Below are positions 35,378 to 45,253 of a stretch of 64,000 bases of DNA, one piece after another. Location: positions 124,001-188,000 of the forward strand of contig CANXME010000897.1 in assembly GCA_948144175.1 (NCBI GenBank), written 5' to 3'. Within the stretch, counting starts at the first letter, position 1. Every line of letters starts with the position of its first letter. This stretch comes from Closterium sp. NIES-65. Lineage: Eukaryota > Streptophyta > Zygnematophyceae > Desmidiales > Closteriaceae. The position numbers and the translations under genes are program-made. The notes under the pieces are model-generated. The model was not told where the DNA came from. It worked only from the letters and a program-made list of their open reading frames with translations, and did no database searches.

Positions 35378-38066
35378 CGTTAATAGAACTGCCCGCCTGT
35401 TGCTTTCATGCTTGCTTGCCTTGATTCTGGTGCTTGTTTTTTACTTTCTTATTGCCTTCTGTTTCGTAGTTTCCATAAGTGTCCTAGCTAGCGTTTTACC
35501 TGATTTAACAGTATAAGTATAATTGTGCCGTTAAACGTTGGTTTGTGCGCTCAATGCGGAGGTACTTTATGAGCTGGTGGAGCAGGCGTGTGCACTCAAG
35601 GGCAACAATCAGCAGCAAGCTCATCAACTTGCTTTTCTGTCGGCTGAAATATTCTTCCTCCCTTTCCTCCCATTCCCCGCGCCCCTCCTCGTCTCCCTCA
35701 TGCCAGGCGGAGGTGCTATATAAGCTAGTGGAGCAGGCGTGTGCGCTCAAGGGCGACGGCAGCGAGCTGCTGCTTGCATTTGTATTATCAACTGTACGAA
35801 TTCTCCCCCATATCCCGTTTCCCGTGCTGCTCTCTCATCTCTCACAGGCGGAGGTGCTATATGAGCTGGTGGAGCAGGCGTGTGCGCTCAAAGGAGACGG
35901 CAGCGAGCTGCTGTTGGACCTCTTCTGCGGCACCGGCACCATCGGCCTCTCGTTGGCCTCGCGGTGAGCAGCTTGGCCTTCCGTGTGCTTGCTCCCGCTG
36001 CTGCTGCTGCTGCTGCTGTGGGGGAGAGGCACCAACAGTATGGCAGAGCAAGTTGCCGCTGGAACTTTTCTGTTGCCCCGGCACCATTGCCCTCTCTACC
36101 TGGCCTCCCGGTTAGTGCTGTCATGCGACCGTCAAGAGCAGCACGTGCATGTGCGCTTGCTGCTGCAATGCAATGCATACTCTGTAACGCACGCACACCC
36201 CTCATATGCGCAACGCACACCCCTCATATGCGCAATGCACACCCCTCATATGCGCAACGCACACCCCCGTCCCCTCCCCTCCATCCACCCACCCACCCGC
36301 CGTCCAATCAGAGTGCGCCACGTGTACGGGTTCGAGCTGGTGCCAGAGGCAATAGCGGACGCGCGTCGCAACGCGGACCGGAACGGCATCACCAACGCCA
36401 CGTTCCTCACAGTCGACCTCAACAAGGCGCTGCCCACCCTGCCCAGCGCTGCTGCTGCTGGGGACAACAAGCCTGATGTGATCATCACAGGTACGACCTG
36501 TAGGAGTCTTGTAAGCGTCACAGCCGCAACGGCATCACCAACGCCACCTTCCTTCCTCACAGTCCACCTCAACAAGGCCCTTCCCACCCTGCCCACCTCT
36601 GCAGTTGGAAAGAGTAGTCCTGATGTGATCATCACAGGTACGATCTGTAGGGGTGACAGGGGGGTGGATCCCTCAACCCTGAAAAAAGGGGAGAAGTTTT
36701 TGAGTCGAATCGCCAGTCTCTTCCCCCGAGCTGTTGCTGCTTCTGGGCTGGGAATAATACCAGAGCTGGTTTGCTCATCACAGGTACAGCCGGAAAGGGG
36801 GCGGCAAGCATTTGCGGCTCTTGGAGGGCTTTGGCGTGCATCCCAACTCTTCTTCCCCACTACCCCGCTCCCGCCCTGCTCCCACTCCCGCTCCCTCTCT
36901 GATCCCTCCCCATCCCCCTCCCCCTCCCCCTCCCCCTCCCCCTCCCCCTCCCCCTCCCCCTCCCCTGCTCCTTTCCCCCTTCCATTCCGGATCCCTCCCC
37001 CCCTGCCCCCTTCCCCATCCCCCTCTCCTCCCCCTTGCCCATCAGACCCGAACCGGCCAGGCATGCATCCGCGGTTGTTGGAGCACATGGCGGAGGTGAG
37101 GGCGCCGCGCATCGTCTACGTCTCCTGCAACCCCTCCTCCATGGCCCGCGACCTGCACGCTCTCTGCCACCAGCTCCCCGTAAGTCCCTCCCTCTCTTTT
37201 GATTCGGCTCGAAAGCACCCGCGTGTGAGTTTTGAGAATTCTCAAAAAGCACCCGCGACCGCGACCTGCACGCCCTCTGCCTCCAACTGCCCATAAGTCT
37301 GCTTTTGAGTCGACTCAAAAGCGTCTCCTGCAACCCCTCCTCCATGGCCCGCGACCGGCACGCACTCTGTTACCAGCTGCCCCTGAATCCGTCCGTACGT
37401 TCCACACGAGTTACTTACAGACCAGTAACACACCACTAGTGCTCCACCAGAATCTCACGAGTATCCCATGAGCTCACGCTGTACCGAACGAGTATACCAC
37501 ACGTACCACCGGATTGGGTATCCACTCGTGTGCGTGTGCGTGTGCGTGTGCGTGTGCGTCCCATGCAACCTCGCCACCATGGCTCGGGATCTCCATTTTT
37601 CCACTCCACATGCTCTGCGTCCAGCTCTTGCATTCCATGCCCTCTTTCAGCAACTCAGTTATGCCCTTGCCCCGATTGTCCCCTCTGACTTTTCCTTTTC
37701 TCTGGTATCTTGCAACTCCCCTGACCATTCTTCTCTCCTCTCCTCTCCTCTCCTCTCCTCTCCTCTCCTCTCCTCTCCTCTCCTCTCCTCTCCTCTCCTC
37801 TCCTCTCCTCTCCTCTCATCTCCTATCCTCTCCTTTCCTCTCCTCTGCTCTCCTCTGCTCTCCTCTCCTCGCCTTTCCTCTCCTCTCCTCTCCTCTCTTC
37901 TCTCCGCTTCTCTCCTTTCTTCTCCCTGCCCGCCTCTCCTCTCCTTTCCTCTCGTTCTGAGCAGAGTGGTCGTCCGGGGCCGTACCGATTGGAGTGGATA
38001 CAGCCTGTGGACATGTTTCCGCACACACCCCACGTTGAATGTGTGGCTGCTCTTGCACTTAGATAG
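27532..38066 (+). CDS. TRAM-domain RNA (uracil-C5)-methyltransferase (RumA/TrmA family), 12 exons
   Basis: The product is an S-adenosylmethionine-dependent enzyme expected to make 5-methyluridine in tRNA or rRNA. Exons: 27532-28335, 28579-28692, 29057-29188, 30099-30311, 31123-31503, 32620-32729, 34164-34275, 34854-35012, 35848-35963, 36312-36490, 37046-37179, 37965-38066, giving about 851 residues in one frame. The TRAM domain is at about 258-330. Four cysteines (C324, C330, C333 and C412) match the RumA iron-sulfur site. The SAM motif is DLFCGTGTIGLSLA (from D699). The catalytic loop is SCNPSS with nucleophile C801, and the general-base Glu is E843 near the end. The intron after exon 4 has a GC donor (AAG|GCAAGA); the rest are GT-AG. 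The first about 250 residues are variable, Ala/Gly-rich and basic at the start, possibly an organelle transit peptide; Met 46 is another start. Exon 4 has a polyglutamine run. Confidence 0.9.
28707..28780 (+). repeat. Palindrome plus partial copy of methyltransferase exon 2
   Basis: A perfect 20-bp palindrome centred on GGCGCC (28707-28726) is followed at once by a copy of the last about 45 bases of exon 2 (RLVARIVKAKRQYAE) and its GTGAGG donor. Confidence 0.88.
29255..29470 (+). repeat. Two copies of the 3' half of methyltransferase exon 3
   Basis: 29261-29327 and 29397-29462 repeat CGGCRLQNLEYEAQLRIKQQQ with a donor; the second has Glu for Gly in the cysteine motif. Neither has an acceptor. 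Confidence 0.88.
29500..29850. repeat. Tandem intron units with GGCGCC palindromes
   Basis: Units containing GGGTTGGAGGATTCGGGCTTGCAG recur four times. Palindromic or near-palindromic motifs (29550-29564, about 29640-29655, about 29663-29680, 29767-29782) lie at the unit borders. Confidence 0.75.
30343..30440. repeat. TATCCCACTCCTC tandem repeat
   Basis: Six to seven copies of a 15-base unit lie in the intron after methyltransferase exon 4. Confidence 0.85.
30728..31060 (+). repeat. Upstream partial copies of methyltransferase exon 5 start
   Basis: Copies near 30731, 30904 and 31023 carry the EFSFNSRVW start of exon 5 in decayed form, with common flanking intron sequence. The palindrome TGAGACGTCTCA (30963-30974) interrupts one unit. 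Confidence 0.8.
31451..32070 (+). repeat. 140-bp tandem array copying the end of exon 5
   Basis: The last about 53 bases of exon 5 plus about 87 bases of intron are repeated every 140 bases (starts 31451, 31591, 31731, 31871, 32011), with only a few substitutions among units. A sixth, diverged copy is near 32157-32205. The first copy belongs to the real exon. Near-identity points to recent expansion or gene conversion. Confidence 0.95.
32413..32560 (+). repeat. Two upstream copies of methyltransferase exon 6 start
   Basis: Copies beginning 32421 and 32517 encode ILAHVRQWSxQHQ. The first ends exactly at the near-palindrome 32469-32486 and the second at a palindrome-like motif near 32556. Confidence 0.88.
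32762..32815. repeat. (GT)n microsatellite
   Basis: About 50 bases of GT repeat lie just after methyltransferase exon 6. Confidence 0.95.
32850..33502 (+). repeat. Downstream copies of methyltransferase exon 6 end
   Basis: Five copies (about 32857-32910, 32986-33039, 33200-33258, 33345-33400, 33476-33501) repeat PITHEGVLRHLTIRKG with the donor or part of it. Two GGCGCC palindromes (33087-33104, 33117-33130) sit between units. Confidence 0.88.
33562..34105 (+). repeat. Four upstream copies of methyltransferase exon 7 start
   Basis: Each copy follows CAG and begins GGATGAGCT (33571, 33761, 33911, 34030), encoding RDELTGEEEFMVVLVTK with increasing completeness toward the real exon (34164-34275). 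A (GACT)n run lies at about 33812-33845. Confidence 0.9.
34275..34346. repeat. 18-bp tandem repeat at the exon 7 donor
   Basis: GGTACGCTCTCAGGTGTT is present four times. Each unit contains a potential GT donor and the first begins at the real exon-intron border. Confidence 0.9.
34525..34850 (+). repeat. Upstream copies of methyltransferase exon 8
   Basis: A short copy near 34529-34577 is followed by a long one at 34690-34815. The long copy encodes VSFIMTVNPSLADATPPNAL and onward and lacks only the last about 30 bases. It could in principle be spliced in, which would duplicate about 40 residues. Confidence 0.88.
35085..35278 (+). repeat. Downstream copies of methyltransferase exon 8 end
   Basis: Two copies repeat HFDISAASFFQTNSDQ with their flanks (about 35090-35152 and 35230-35273). 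Confidence 0.85.
35345..35373. repeat. (AT)n microsatellite
   Basis: About 28 bases of pure TA repeat lie in the intron after exon 8. Confidence 0.9.
35550..35795 (+). repeat. Two upstream copies of methyltransferase exon 9 start
   Basis: 35557-35610 and 35707-35785 encode AEVLYxLVEQACALKGD. The second is preceded by a good acceptor (TGCCAG) and has no donor. Confidence 0.88.
36520..36650 (+). repeat. Copy of methyltransferase exon 10 end
   Basis: Repeats RNGITNATF...VDLNKALPTLP...PDVIIT with the GTACG donor. It has a short insertion and one base-level change of phase. Confidence 0.88.
36897..36970. repeat. (CCCCCT)n simple repeat
   Basis: About ten hexamer units lie before methyltransferase exon 11. 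Confidence 0.9.
37230..37605 (+). repeat. Copies of methyltransferase exon 11 end, headed by palindromes
   Basis: 37248-37295 and 37321-37390 repeat parts of VSCNPSSMARDLHALCHQLP. Each begins right after a perfect palindrome (37230-37247 centred on GAATTC; 37301-37322 centred on GTCGAC). A third, weaker copy is at about 37556-37605. Confidence 0.9.
37728..37915. repeat. TCCTC pentanucleotide array
   Basis: About 35 imperfect units lie in the last intron of the methyltransferase gene. Confidence 0.95.
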
Positions 38067-39300
38067 GCACTAACAAAGACGATTAAGCAAGCTCTTTCAC
38101 ACTTCTGCTCATTTACTTGTGTACAATGGATCCAAATTGACCACTCTCACAATCATAAATTTGCCCAATATAAGCACGCAAACATATGCTTGCCTACCTT
38201 AGTAGCAGTTTCTCAACCATATACATACAAGCGCAGTCACCGATTATGAATGTTAATTGAAAAGCAACAAGATTCGACGTTAACGTCGGAAGGGTTGCGT
38301 AGCTGTTACATCCTGCAGAAAAAAAGGAAGGACGATTGGAAGTGTATATATAGAACGCCAAGTTTGCGTTTTCCCATATGCATAATTCAGTTCGTTGATT
38401 AATAATGATGTAACTTCAGAATATGTATTTTGTACTAATAAATACCATGACGTAGATTTATAACGTCTGCAATAGTTGTTGTAATTACAACTTACAATGT
38501 CGTTTTTATAGCGCTTACCCTTCGTTGTTGTTAAAACTAAAAGCAATATGTACGTGATAGCAGTAACGTTTATTTTGTTATGTAGTCGAGTTTCAACGAT
38601 ATAGTCGAAAGGGTTGTGTAGAAAGTTAAGTTAATATCATTAATCATTTTAGGACGTGTTTGTATCTGATCAGTGATATTCATTTATCATATGCTAAACT
38701 TTGAGTTATGGATACAAACTCTTTATATGCTATTCATATGCTTACATTGTTAATTTTAAATGATGTACTATTGAGATGATTTTTTTGGAGACCATAGCAC
38801 ACTCATTGGGGACCACACCAATTTGGGATGACTCATCCATAGCTTGAGGCGTGTCAATTCTGTCTTGAAGATGTGGTTGAGATGATTTTTCACGTGACCA
38901 ATTGTTTTGCTGACAAGACAAATTCCAGCCAAAACGTTTCTAGGGTTTACCCGTCATACTGAAGATTTGTGAACTTTAAAAGTTCACACTTGTTGCCTCA
39001 TTGTTGAACTTCGGAAAAACAAAAACGAAATCAACACATCTCGAAAACATCTCGAATCCCAAATTCTATTTCTTCCCTACAAACCCATCCCTTCGAACCC
39101 CCCTTCGCCGTCTCTCCCTTCCCAATCAACTGCATAGCTCTCTCGCTACTTCGCTAGTACTACCTCCAGATTCAGGACAGCAGCTACTACATCGCTAGTT
39201 AACTACTAGTTACAGCACTACGTCGCTGCTATTCACCAAGGAAACTTATCGAGAATCTCTTAGGTAAGGAACAACTTTCAAAAGGTACCTACTGTACGGA
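38067..39300. other. AT-rich intergenic region
   Basis: The base composition drops in GC compared with the neighbours. No supported exon, LTR or RNA gene is seen. A perfect 14-bp palindrome CGACGTTAACGTCG lies at 38275-38288. Confidence 0.5.
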
Positions 39301-39317
39301 TAGTTTGCATGCAATCG

Positions 39318-39920
39318 TTCGTACTAGAGCACTAGCGCCTTCGCGCCTTGAGCTTTCGCGTGGGCGATGGCGCAATGTTTGCTGGCGCAATGGCGCAATG
39401 TTTACTAGCGCCTTTGGCGCCTTGAGCTCTGGCGCCTGGGCGCTGGCGCAATCTTTGCTAGCGCCTTTGGCGCCTTGAGCTATGGCGCCTGGGCGCTGGC
39501 GCAATGTTTGCTGGCGCCGGCGCCTTCAGCTATGGCGCCTGGGCTCTGGCGCATTGTTTGCTGGCGCCGGCGCCTTGAGCTAGGCGCCTGGGCGCTGGCG
39601 CAATGTTTGCTGGCGCCGGCGCCTTGAGCTATGGCGCCTGGGCGCTGGCGCAATGTTTGCTGGCGCCTTTGGCGCCCTGAGCTCTGGCGCCTGGGCGTTG
39701 GCGCAATCTTTGCTAGCGCCTTTGGCGCCCTGAGCTCTGGCGCCTGGGCGTTGGCGCAATCTTTGCTGGCGCCTTTGGCGCCTTGAGCTCTGGCGCCTGG
39801 GCGCTGGCGCATTGTTCCCTGGCGTCTTTGGCGCCTTGAGCTATGGCGCCTGGGCACTGGCGCAATGTTTGCTGGCGCCGGTTCCTTGAGCATGGCGCCT
39901 GGGCGTTGGCGCAATGTTTG
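39318..39920. repeat. GGCGCC-rich minisatellite
   Basis: About ten imperfect units of 50-65 bases contain GGCGCCTTGAGCTATGGCG and CTGGCGCAATGTTTGCTGGC. GGCGCC occurs many times and is self-complementary. A shorter related array lies at 43720-43900. No coding function is apparent. Confidence 0.88.
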
Positions 39921-39934
39921 CTATGTATTCTTCA

Positions 39935-40030
39935 TCCAGCGCATTGTTCCATCAACTATCCATTATTCTCATGCTTCACAAGCCCTTCTCTCTTCTCCCC
40001 TTTTCAGGAAGAAGCCATCTGTTGAGCCTT
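39935..40030. repeat. Unique module, copy 1
   Basis: About 95 bases containing ATCAACTATCCATTATTC and CTTTTCAGGAAGAAGCC recur at about 43935-44040, again directly after a GGCGCC-type array. The CTTTTCAG/GAAGAAGCC border looks like a 3' splice site, but no gene was found. Confidence 0.75.
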
Positions 40031-40047
40031 TTCATCCCAGGTCAGAG

Positions 40048-43000
40048 GTCTGCGCCCTCATCCGAGGTGCGCCCTCGTCTCTGCGCCTTCATCCGAGGTG
40101 CGCCCTCGTCTCTGCGCCTTCATCCCAGGTGCGCCCTCGTCTCTGCGCTTTCATCCCAGGTGCGCCCTCGTCTCTGCGCCTTCATCCCAGGTGCGCCCTC
40201 GTCTCTGCGCCTTCATCCCAGGTGCACCCTCGTCTCTGCGCCTTCATCCCAGGTGCGCCCTCGTCTCTGCGCCTTCATCCCAGGTGCGCCCTCGTCTCTG
40301 CGCCTTCATCCGAGGTGCGCCCTCGTCTCTGCGCCTTCATCCAAGGTGCGCCCTCGTCTCTGCGCCTTCATCCCAGGTGCGCCCTCGTCTCTGCGCCTTC
40401 ATCCCAGCTGCGCCCTCGTCTCTGCGCCTTCATCCCAGGTGCGCCCTCGTCTCTACGCCTTCATCCCAAGTGCGCCCTCGTCTCTGCGCCTTCATCCCAG
40501 GTGCGCCCTCGTCTCTGCGCCATCATCCGAGGGTGCCCTCGTCTCTGCGCCTTCATCCGATGTGCGCCCTCGTCTTTGCGCCTTCATCCGAGGTGCGCCC
40601 TCGTCTCTGCGCCTTCATCCGAGGTGCGCCCTCGTCTCTGCGCCTTCATCCTAGGTGCGCCCTCGTCTCTGCGCCTTCATCCCAGGTGCGCCCTCCTCTC
40701 TGCGCCTTCATCCCAGGTGCGCCCTCATCTCTGCGCCGTCATCCCAGGTGCGCCCTCCTCGCTGCGCCTTCATCCCAAGTGCGCCCTCGTCGCCGCGCCT
40801 TCATCCGAGGTGCGCCCTCGTCTCTGCGCCTTCATCCGAGGTGCGCCCTCGTCTCTGCGCCTTCATCCCAGGTGCGCCCTCGTCTCTGCGCCTTCATCCC
40901 AGCTGCGCCCTCGTCTCTGCGCTTTCATCCCAGGTGCGCCCTCGTCTCTGCGCCTTCATCCCAGGTGCGCCCTCGTCTCTGCGCCTTCATCCCAGGTGCG
41001 CCCTCGTCTCTGCGCCTTCATCCCAGGTGCGCCCTCGTCTCTGCGCCTTCATCCCAGGTGCGCCCTCGTCTCTGCGCCTTCATCCCAGGTGCGCCCTCGT
41101 CGCTGCGCCTTCATCCCGGGTGCGCCCTCGTCGCTGCGCCTTCATCCCAGGTGCGCCCTCGTCTCTGCGCCTTCATCCCGGGTGCGCCCTCGTCGCTGCG
41201 CCTTCATCCCAGGTGCGCCCTCATCTCTGCGCCTTCATCCCAGGTGCGCCCTCGTCGCTGCGCCTTCATCCCGGGTGCGCCCTCATCGCTGCGCCTTCAT
41301 CCCAGGTGCGCCCTCGTCTCTGCGCCTTCATCCGAGGTGCGCCCTCGTGTCTGCGCCTTCATCCGAGGTGCGCCCTCGTCTCTGCGCCTTCATCCGATGT
41401 GCGCCCTCGTCTTTGCGCCTTCATCCGAGGTGCGCCCTCGTCTCTGCGCCTTCATCCGAGGGTGCTCTCGTCTCTGCGCCTTCATCCGATGTGCGCCCTC
41501 GTCTCTGCGCCTTCATCCGAAGTGCACCCTCGTCTTTGCGCCTTCATCCGATGTGCGCCCTCGTCTCTGCGCCTTCATCCCAGGTGCGCCCTCGTCTCTG
41601 CGCCTTCATCCCAGGTGCGCCCTCCTCTCTGCGCCTTCATCCCAGGTGCGCCCTCATCTCTGCGCCGTCATCCCAGGTGCGCCCTCCTCGCTGCGCCTTC
41701 ATCCCAGGTGCGCCCTCGTCGCTGCGCCTTTATCCGAGGTGCGCCCTCGTCTCTGCGCCTTCATCTCAGGTGCGCCCTCGTCTTTGCGCATTCATCCCAG
41801 GTGCGCCCTCGTCGCTGTGCCTTCATCCCGGGTGCGCCCTCATCGCTGCGCCTCCATCCCAGGTGCGCCCTCGTCTCTACGCCTTCATCCGAGGTGCGCC
41901 CTCGTCTCTGCGCCTTCATCCGAGGGTGCCCTCGTCTCTGCGCCTTCATCCGATGTGCGCCCTCGTCTCTGCGCCTTCATCCGATGTGCGCCCTCGTCTT
42001 TGCGCCTTCATCCGAGGTGCGCCCTCGTCTCTGCGCCTTCATCCGAGGTGCGCCCTCGTCTCTGCGCCTTTATCCCAGGTGCGCCCTCGTCTCTGCGCCT
42101 TCATCCCAGGTGCGCCCTCCTCTCTGCGCCTTCTTCCCAGGTGCGCCCTCGTCTCTGCGCCGTCATCCCAGGTGCGCCCTCCTCGCTGCGCCTTCATCCC
42201 AGGTGCGCCCTCGTCGCTGCGCCTTCATCCCAGGTGCGCCCTCGTCTCTGCGCCTTCATCCCAGGTGCGCCCTCGTCTCTGCGCCTTCATCCGAGGTGCG
42301 CCCTCGTCTCTGCGCCTTCATCCCAGGTGCGCCCTCGTCTCTGCGCCTTCATCCCAGCTGCGCCCTCGTCTCTGCGCCTTCATCCCAGGTGCGCCCTCGT
42401 CTCTGCGCCTTCATCTTAGGTGCGCCCTCGTCTCTGCGCCTTCATCCCAGGTGCGCCCTCGTCGCTGCGCCTTCATCCCGGGTGCGCCCTCGTCGCTGCG
42501 CCTTCATCCCAGGTGCGCCCTCGTCTCTGTGCCTTCATCCGAGGTGCGCCCTCGTCTCTGCGCCTTCATCCGAGGTGTGCCCTCGTCTCTGCGCCTTCAT
42601 CCCAGGTGCTCCCTCGTCTCTGCGCCTTCATCCCAGGTGTGCCCTCGTCTCTGCGCCTTCATCTCAGGTGCGCCCTCGTCTCTGCGCCTTCATCCCAGCT
42701 GCGCCCTCGTCTCTGCGCCTTCATCCGAGGTGCGCCCTCGTCTCTGCGCTTTCATCCCAGGTGCGCCCTCGTCTCTGCGCCTTCATCTCAGGTGCGCCCT
42801 CGTCTCTGCGCCTTCATCCCAGGTGCGCCCTCGTCGCTGCGCCTTCATCCCGGGTGCGCCCTCGTCGCTGCGCCTTCATTCAGGTGCGCCCTCGTCTCTG
42901 CGCCTTCATCCCAGGTGCGCCCTCGTCTCTGCGCCTTCATCCCAGCTGCGCCCTCGTCTCTGCGCCTTCATCCCAGGTGCGCCCTCGTCTCTGCGCCTTC

Positions 43001-43185
43001 ATCCCAGGTGCGCCCTCGTCTCTGCGCCTTCATCAGAGGTGCGCCCTCGTCTCTGCGCCTTCATCCGAGGTGCGCCCTCGTCTCTGCGCCTTCATCCGAG
43101 GTGCGCCCTCGTCTCTGCGCCTTCATCCGAGGTGTGCCCTCGTCTCTGCGCCTTCATCCGAGGTGCGCCCTCGTCTCTGCGACGA
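40048..43185. repeat. 31-bp minisatellite, about 100 copies
   Basis: The unit GTGCGCCCTCGTCTCTGCGC plus CTTCATCCCAG is 31 bases and is repeated about 100 times over 3.1 kb with scattered substitutions and rare one-base losses. Because 31 is one more than a multiple of three, each forward frame reads the unit in all three phases and stays open, producing overlapping frames of 1120, 773 and 913 codons with a 31-residue period. This is expected from the repeat and is not evidence of a protein. Larger blocks (for example around 40660-40860, 41590-41760 and 42100-42260) look alike, suggesting higher-order duplication. Confidence 0.95.
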
Positions 43186-43389
43186 AGCCACCTCACTGCC
43201 ACACTCGCGCCTGTGGTGGCGAATTGAATCACTGCCTCAGGCTGAGCGTGTGCGTCGACTGGCACCCTTCGGCCCTTTGGCGCAACAGGGCTCGGGCTCA
43301 TGGCCTCGAGCCTTGACCAGCGCGAGTCTGGTCAAAGGGCCTGGTCAACAGACTGGAGTCCCCAAACACACTCGACACTCACAACAGCG

Positions 43390-43560
43390 CTCATGAAAAT
43401 GACTCGACATTCATGAAACACAGAACATTCATGAAACACAGAATATTCATGAACGCACATGTTCGTCCATGAAAAAGACATGAACGTACATGAGCCGACA
43501 TGAACGAACATGACTCGTCATGATCCGTCATGGCTGATCATGATTCCACAGCAACAGCAC
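43390..43560. repeat. CATGAAnn-type degenerate repeat
   Basis: The motif CATGAA or CATGA recurs every 8-18 bases. Nothing else is recognised in it. Confidence 0.6.
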
Positions 43561-43719
43561 ATGAAACAAAATGCATAAATGAATGCACACAGAACACACA
43601 CAAAATGCATAACGTCATGCAGGCGGCTGGTTGCAGTGCAAAAATAATATTTTGCACCCAACATATTTTGCTGCCCGTTTACTAGATTGTTTAGAATTGA
43701 AAGCTCATAGAAATAACGT

Positions 43720-43905
43720 TCGGGCGCTAGCACTTTGGCGCTTTGGATCCTTGGCGTCTTCAGCGCATTGGGTGCTGGCGCCTTGGTGCCTTGAGCGCAT
43801 TGGGCGCTGGCGCCTTGGCGCCTTGAGCGCCAGCGCATAGGGCTCTGGTGCCTTGGCAGTTTTAGCGCCAGAGCATTGGGCGTTGGCGCCTTGTCGCCAT
43901 GATTG
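43720..43905. repeat. Second GGCGCC-type array
   Basis: Several units of GGCGCCTTGAGCGCATTGGG are related to the array at 39318-39920. Confidence 0.8.
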
Positions 43906-43934
43906 CAAGCGCATTGGTATAGATGATTTTCATC

Positions 43935-44042
43935 AACTACCTATTCTTCATCCAGCCCATTGTCCATCAACTATCCATTATTCATGCTTGACAAGCCTTT
44001 GTCTCTTCTTCCCTTTTCAGGAAGAAGCCTTCTGTTGGGCTG
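43935..44042. repeat. Unique module, copy 2
   Basis: Copy of the 39935-40030 module. It ends in CTTTTCAGGAAGAAGCCTTCTGTTG. Confidence 0.75.
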
Positions 44043-45249
44043 CAAGCTGTTTCAGCGTACCCAGCACTCACCCTTGCCGTGTCTCTCACCCGTGCCGTGT
44101 CTCCTACTCTTGCCATGCACTCCATGCACTTGCCTTCCCTTCTGAACGAAGAAGCCAGCACCCATCACAAGCCTTCCGTGGACCTGCAAGCCGCCTCATC
44201 GTGCGTATGCCTTTATATGCTTCCATTTTTTTTTTCTATATATTTCGACATCGTTGTGTTTTCATGTCTGTTTGTATGTACTTCTCTGTCTGCCTCTTTA
44301 CAATGGAATTGGAGTGCGATTTGTTTGCACAATCTCCCTCTTCATGTCACTTTTCTTACTCACTTTTGCCATAAGCTCCATATGATGTCTTCATTTCATA
44401 ATGGTGCCTGCACTTGCCACAAGCGTTCTTAAAGCCGCATGAGCGTACGCGGCACTCAACCATCCCGTGCCTCTCACTCTTGCCATGCGCTTCGCTCGTC
44501 ATCTCCACCCGTCATTGCCTCGCCCTTCATCTGCCTCCTTTCCTCACTGTTTACCCCTTCCCCACTTTCACCATGTGGCAGGCCGTCAGTAAGCGTGGTC
44601 TACGATTGCACTGTAATCTTGGTACTTGAGTAGATGAAGACTTGTACGTGCGTGCATGGTTGCAATCAGTCTTGTATTTTCATTTCTTTAAGAACATTTT
44701 TTAAAGAGATTTGGTACTCTCGTAACTTGTACAACGGTTCTTTAATAACCATATCTTCTTTCTAACCTTTCCGTGAATAATTAAGATAAATTAGATTACC
44801 ACACTTTCTGCAATTAGATTGCTGTCATGTGTGCACATCTCTGCGTGAGTGTGCTCATTCAATCTTGTTGCCATGTTTATGCTCAACGAGACATGCTCAT
44901 ATGTTCCGTTCCATGCCGACGTGTTTATTTTGATTGCTCACCCAGTCGTCTTCGTTCTCTTAATGGCTCATCCCACCGTCGAAGTTTTTTTTTTTTTAAT
45001 TACTATCATCTCTTTCTCTTTATCTTTACCCCCTGTTTCCTCGTGCTTCAACATCAGGAAACTTTCCAGCATCTCCTTGTTTGACTCCCTTTCTCCATTG
45101 CTATTTACTCTCTCATCCCTCAATACCCTGTAAGCCGGCTTTTTTATCTTAAAATTTTCAGGTAGACTAGCTGTGCTCTGCTTGCTACTGGAAAGAAACA
45201 GAGTTGATTGTTATGCTCTCGTGTACGCTTTCTCGATTCTACACCTTTA
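44043..45249. other. Intergenic sequence without a recognised gene
   Basis: Two diverged segments (about 44052-44130 and 44443-44500) share GTACNCNGCACTCANCC and CTCTTGCCATGC. They may be old duplicates of an exon or repeat. No domain, RNA gene or LTR was recognised. Confidence 0.4.
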
Positions 45250-45253
45250 ATAT

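Noticed and set aside
40048-43185. Possible CRISPR-like array
   Set aside because: The 31-bp repeats are directly adjacent with no spacers, in a eukaryotic nuclear context.
39865-43396. Overlapping frames of 1120, 913 and 773 codons
   Set aside because: They are the three phases of a 31-bp minisatellite. Openness in all phases follows from the unit sequence.
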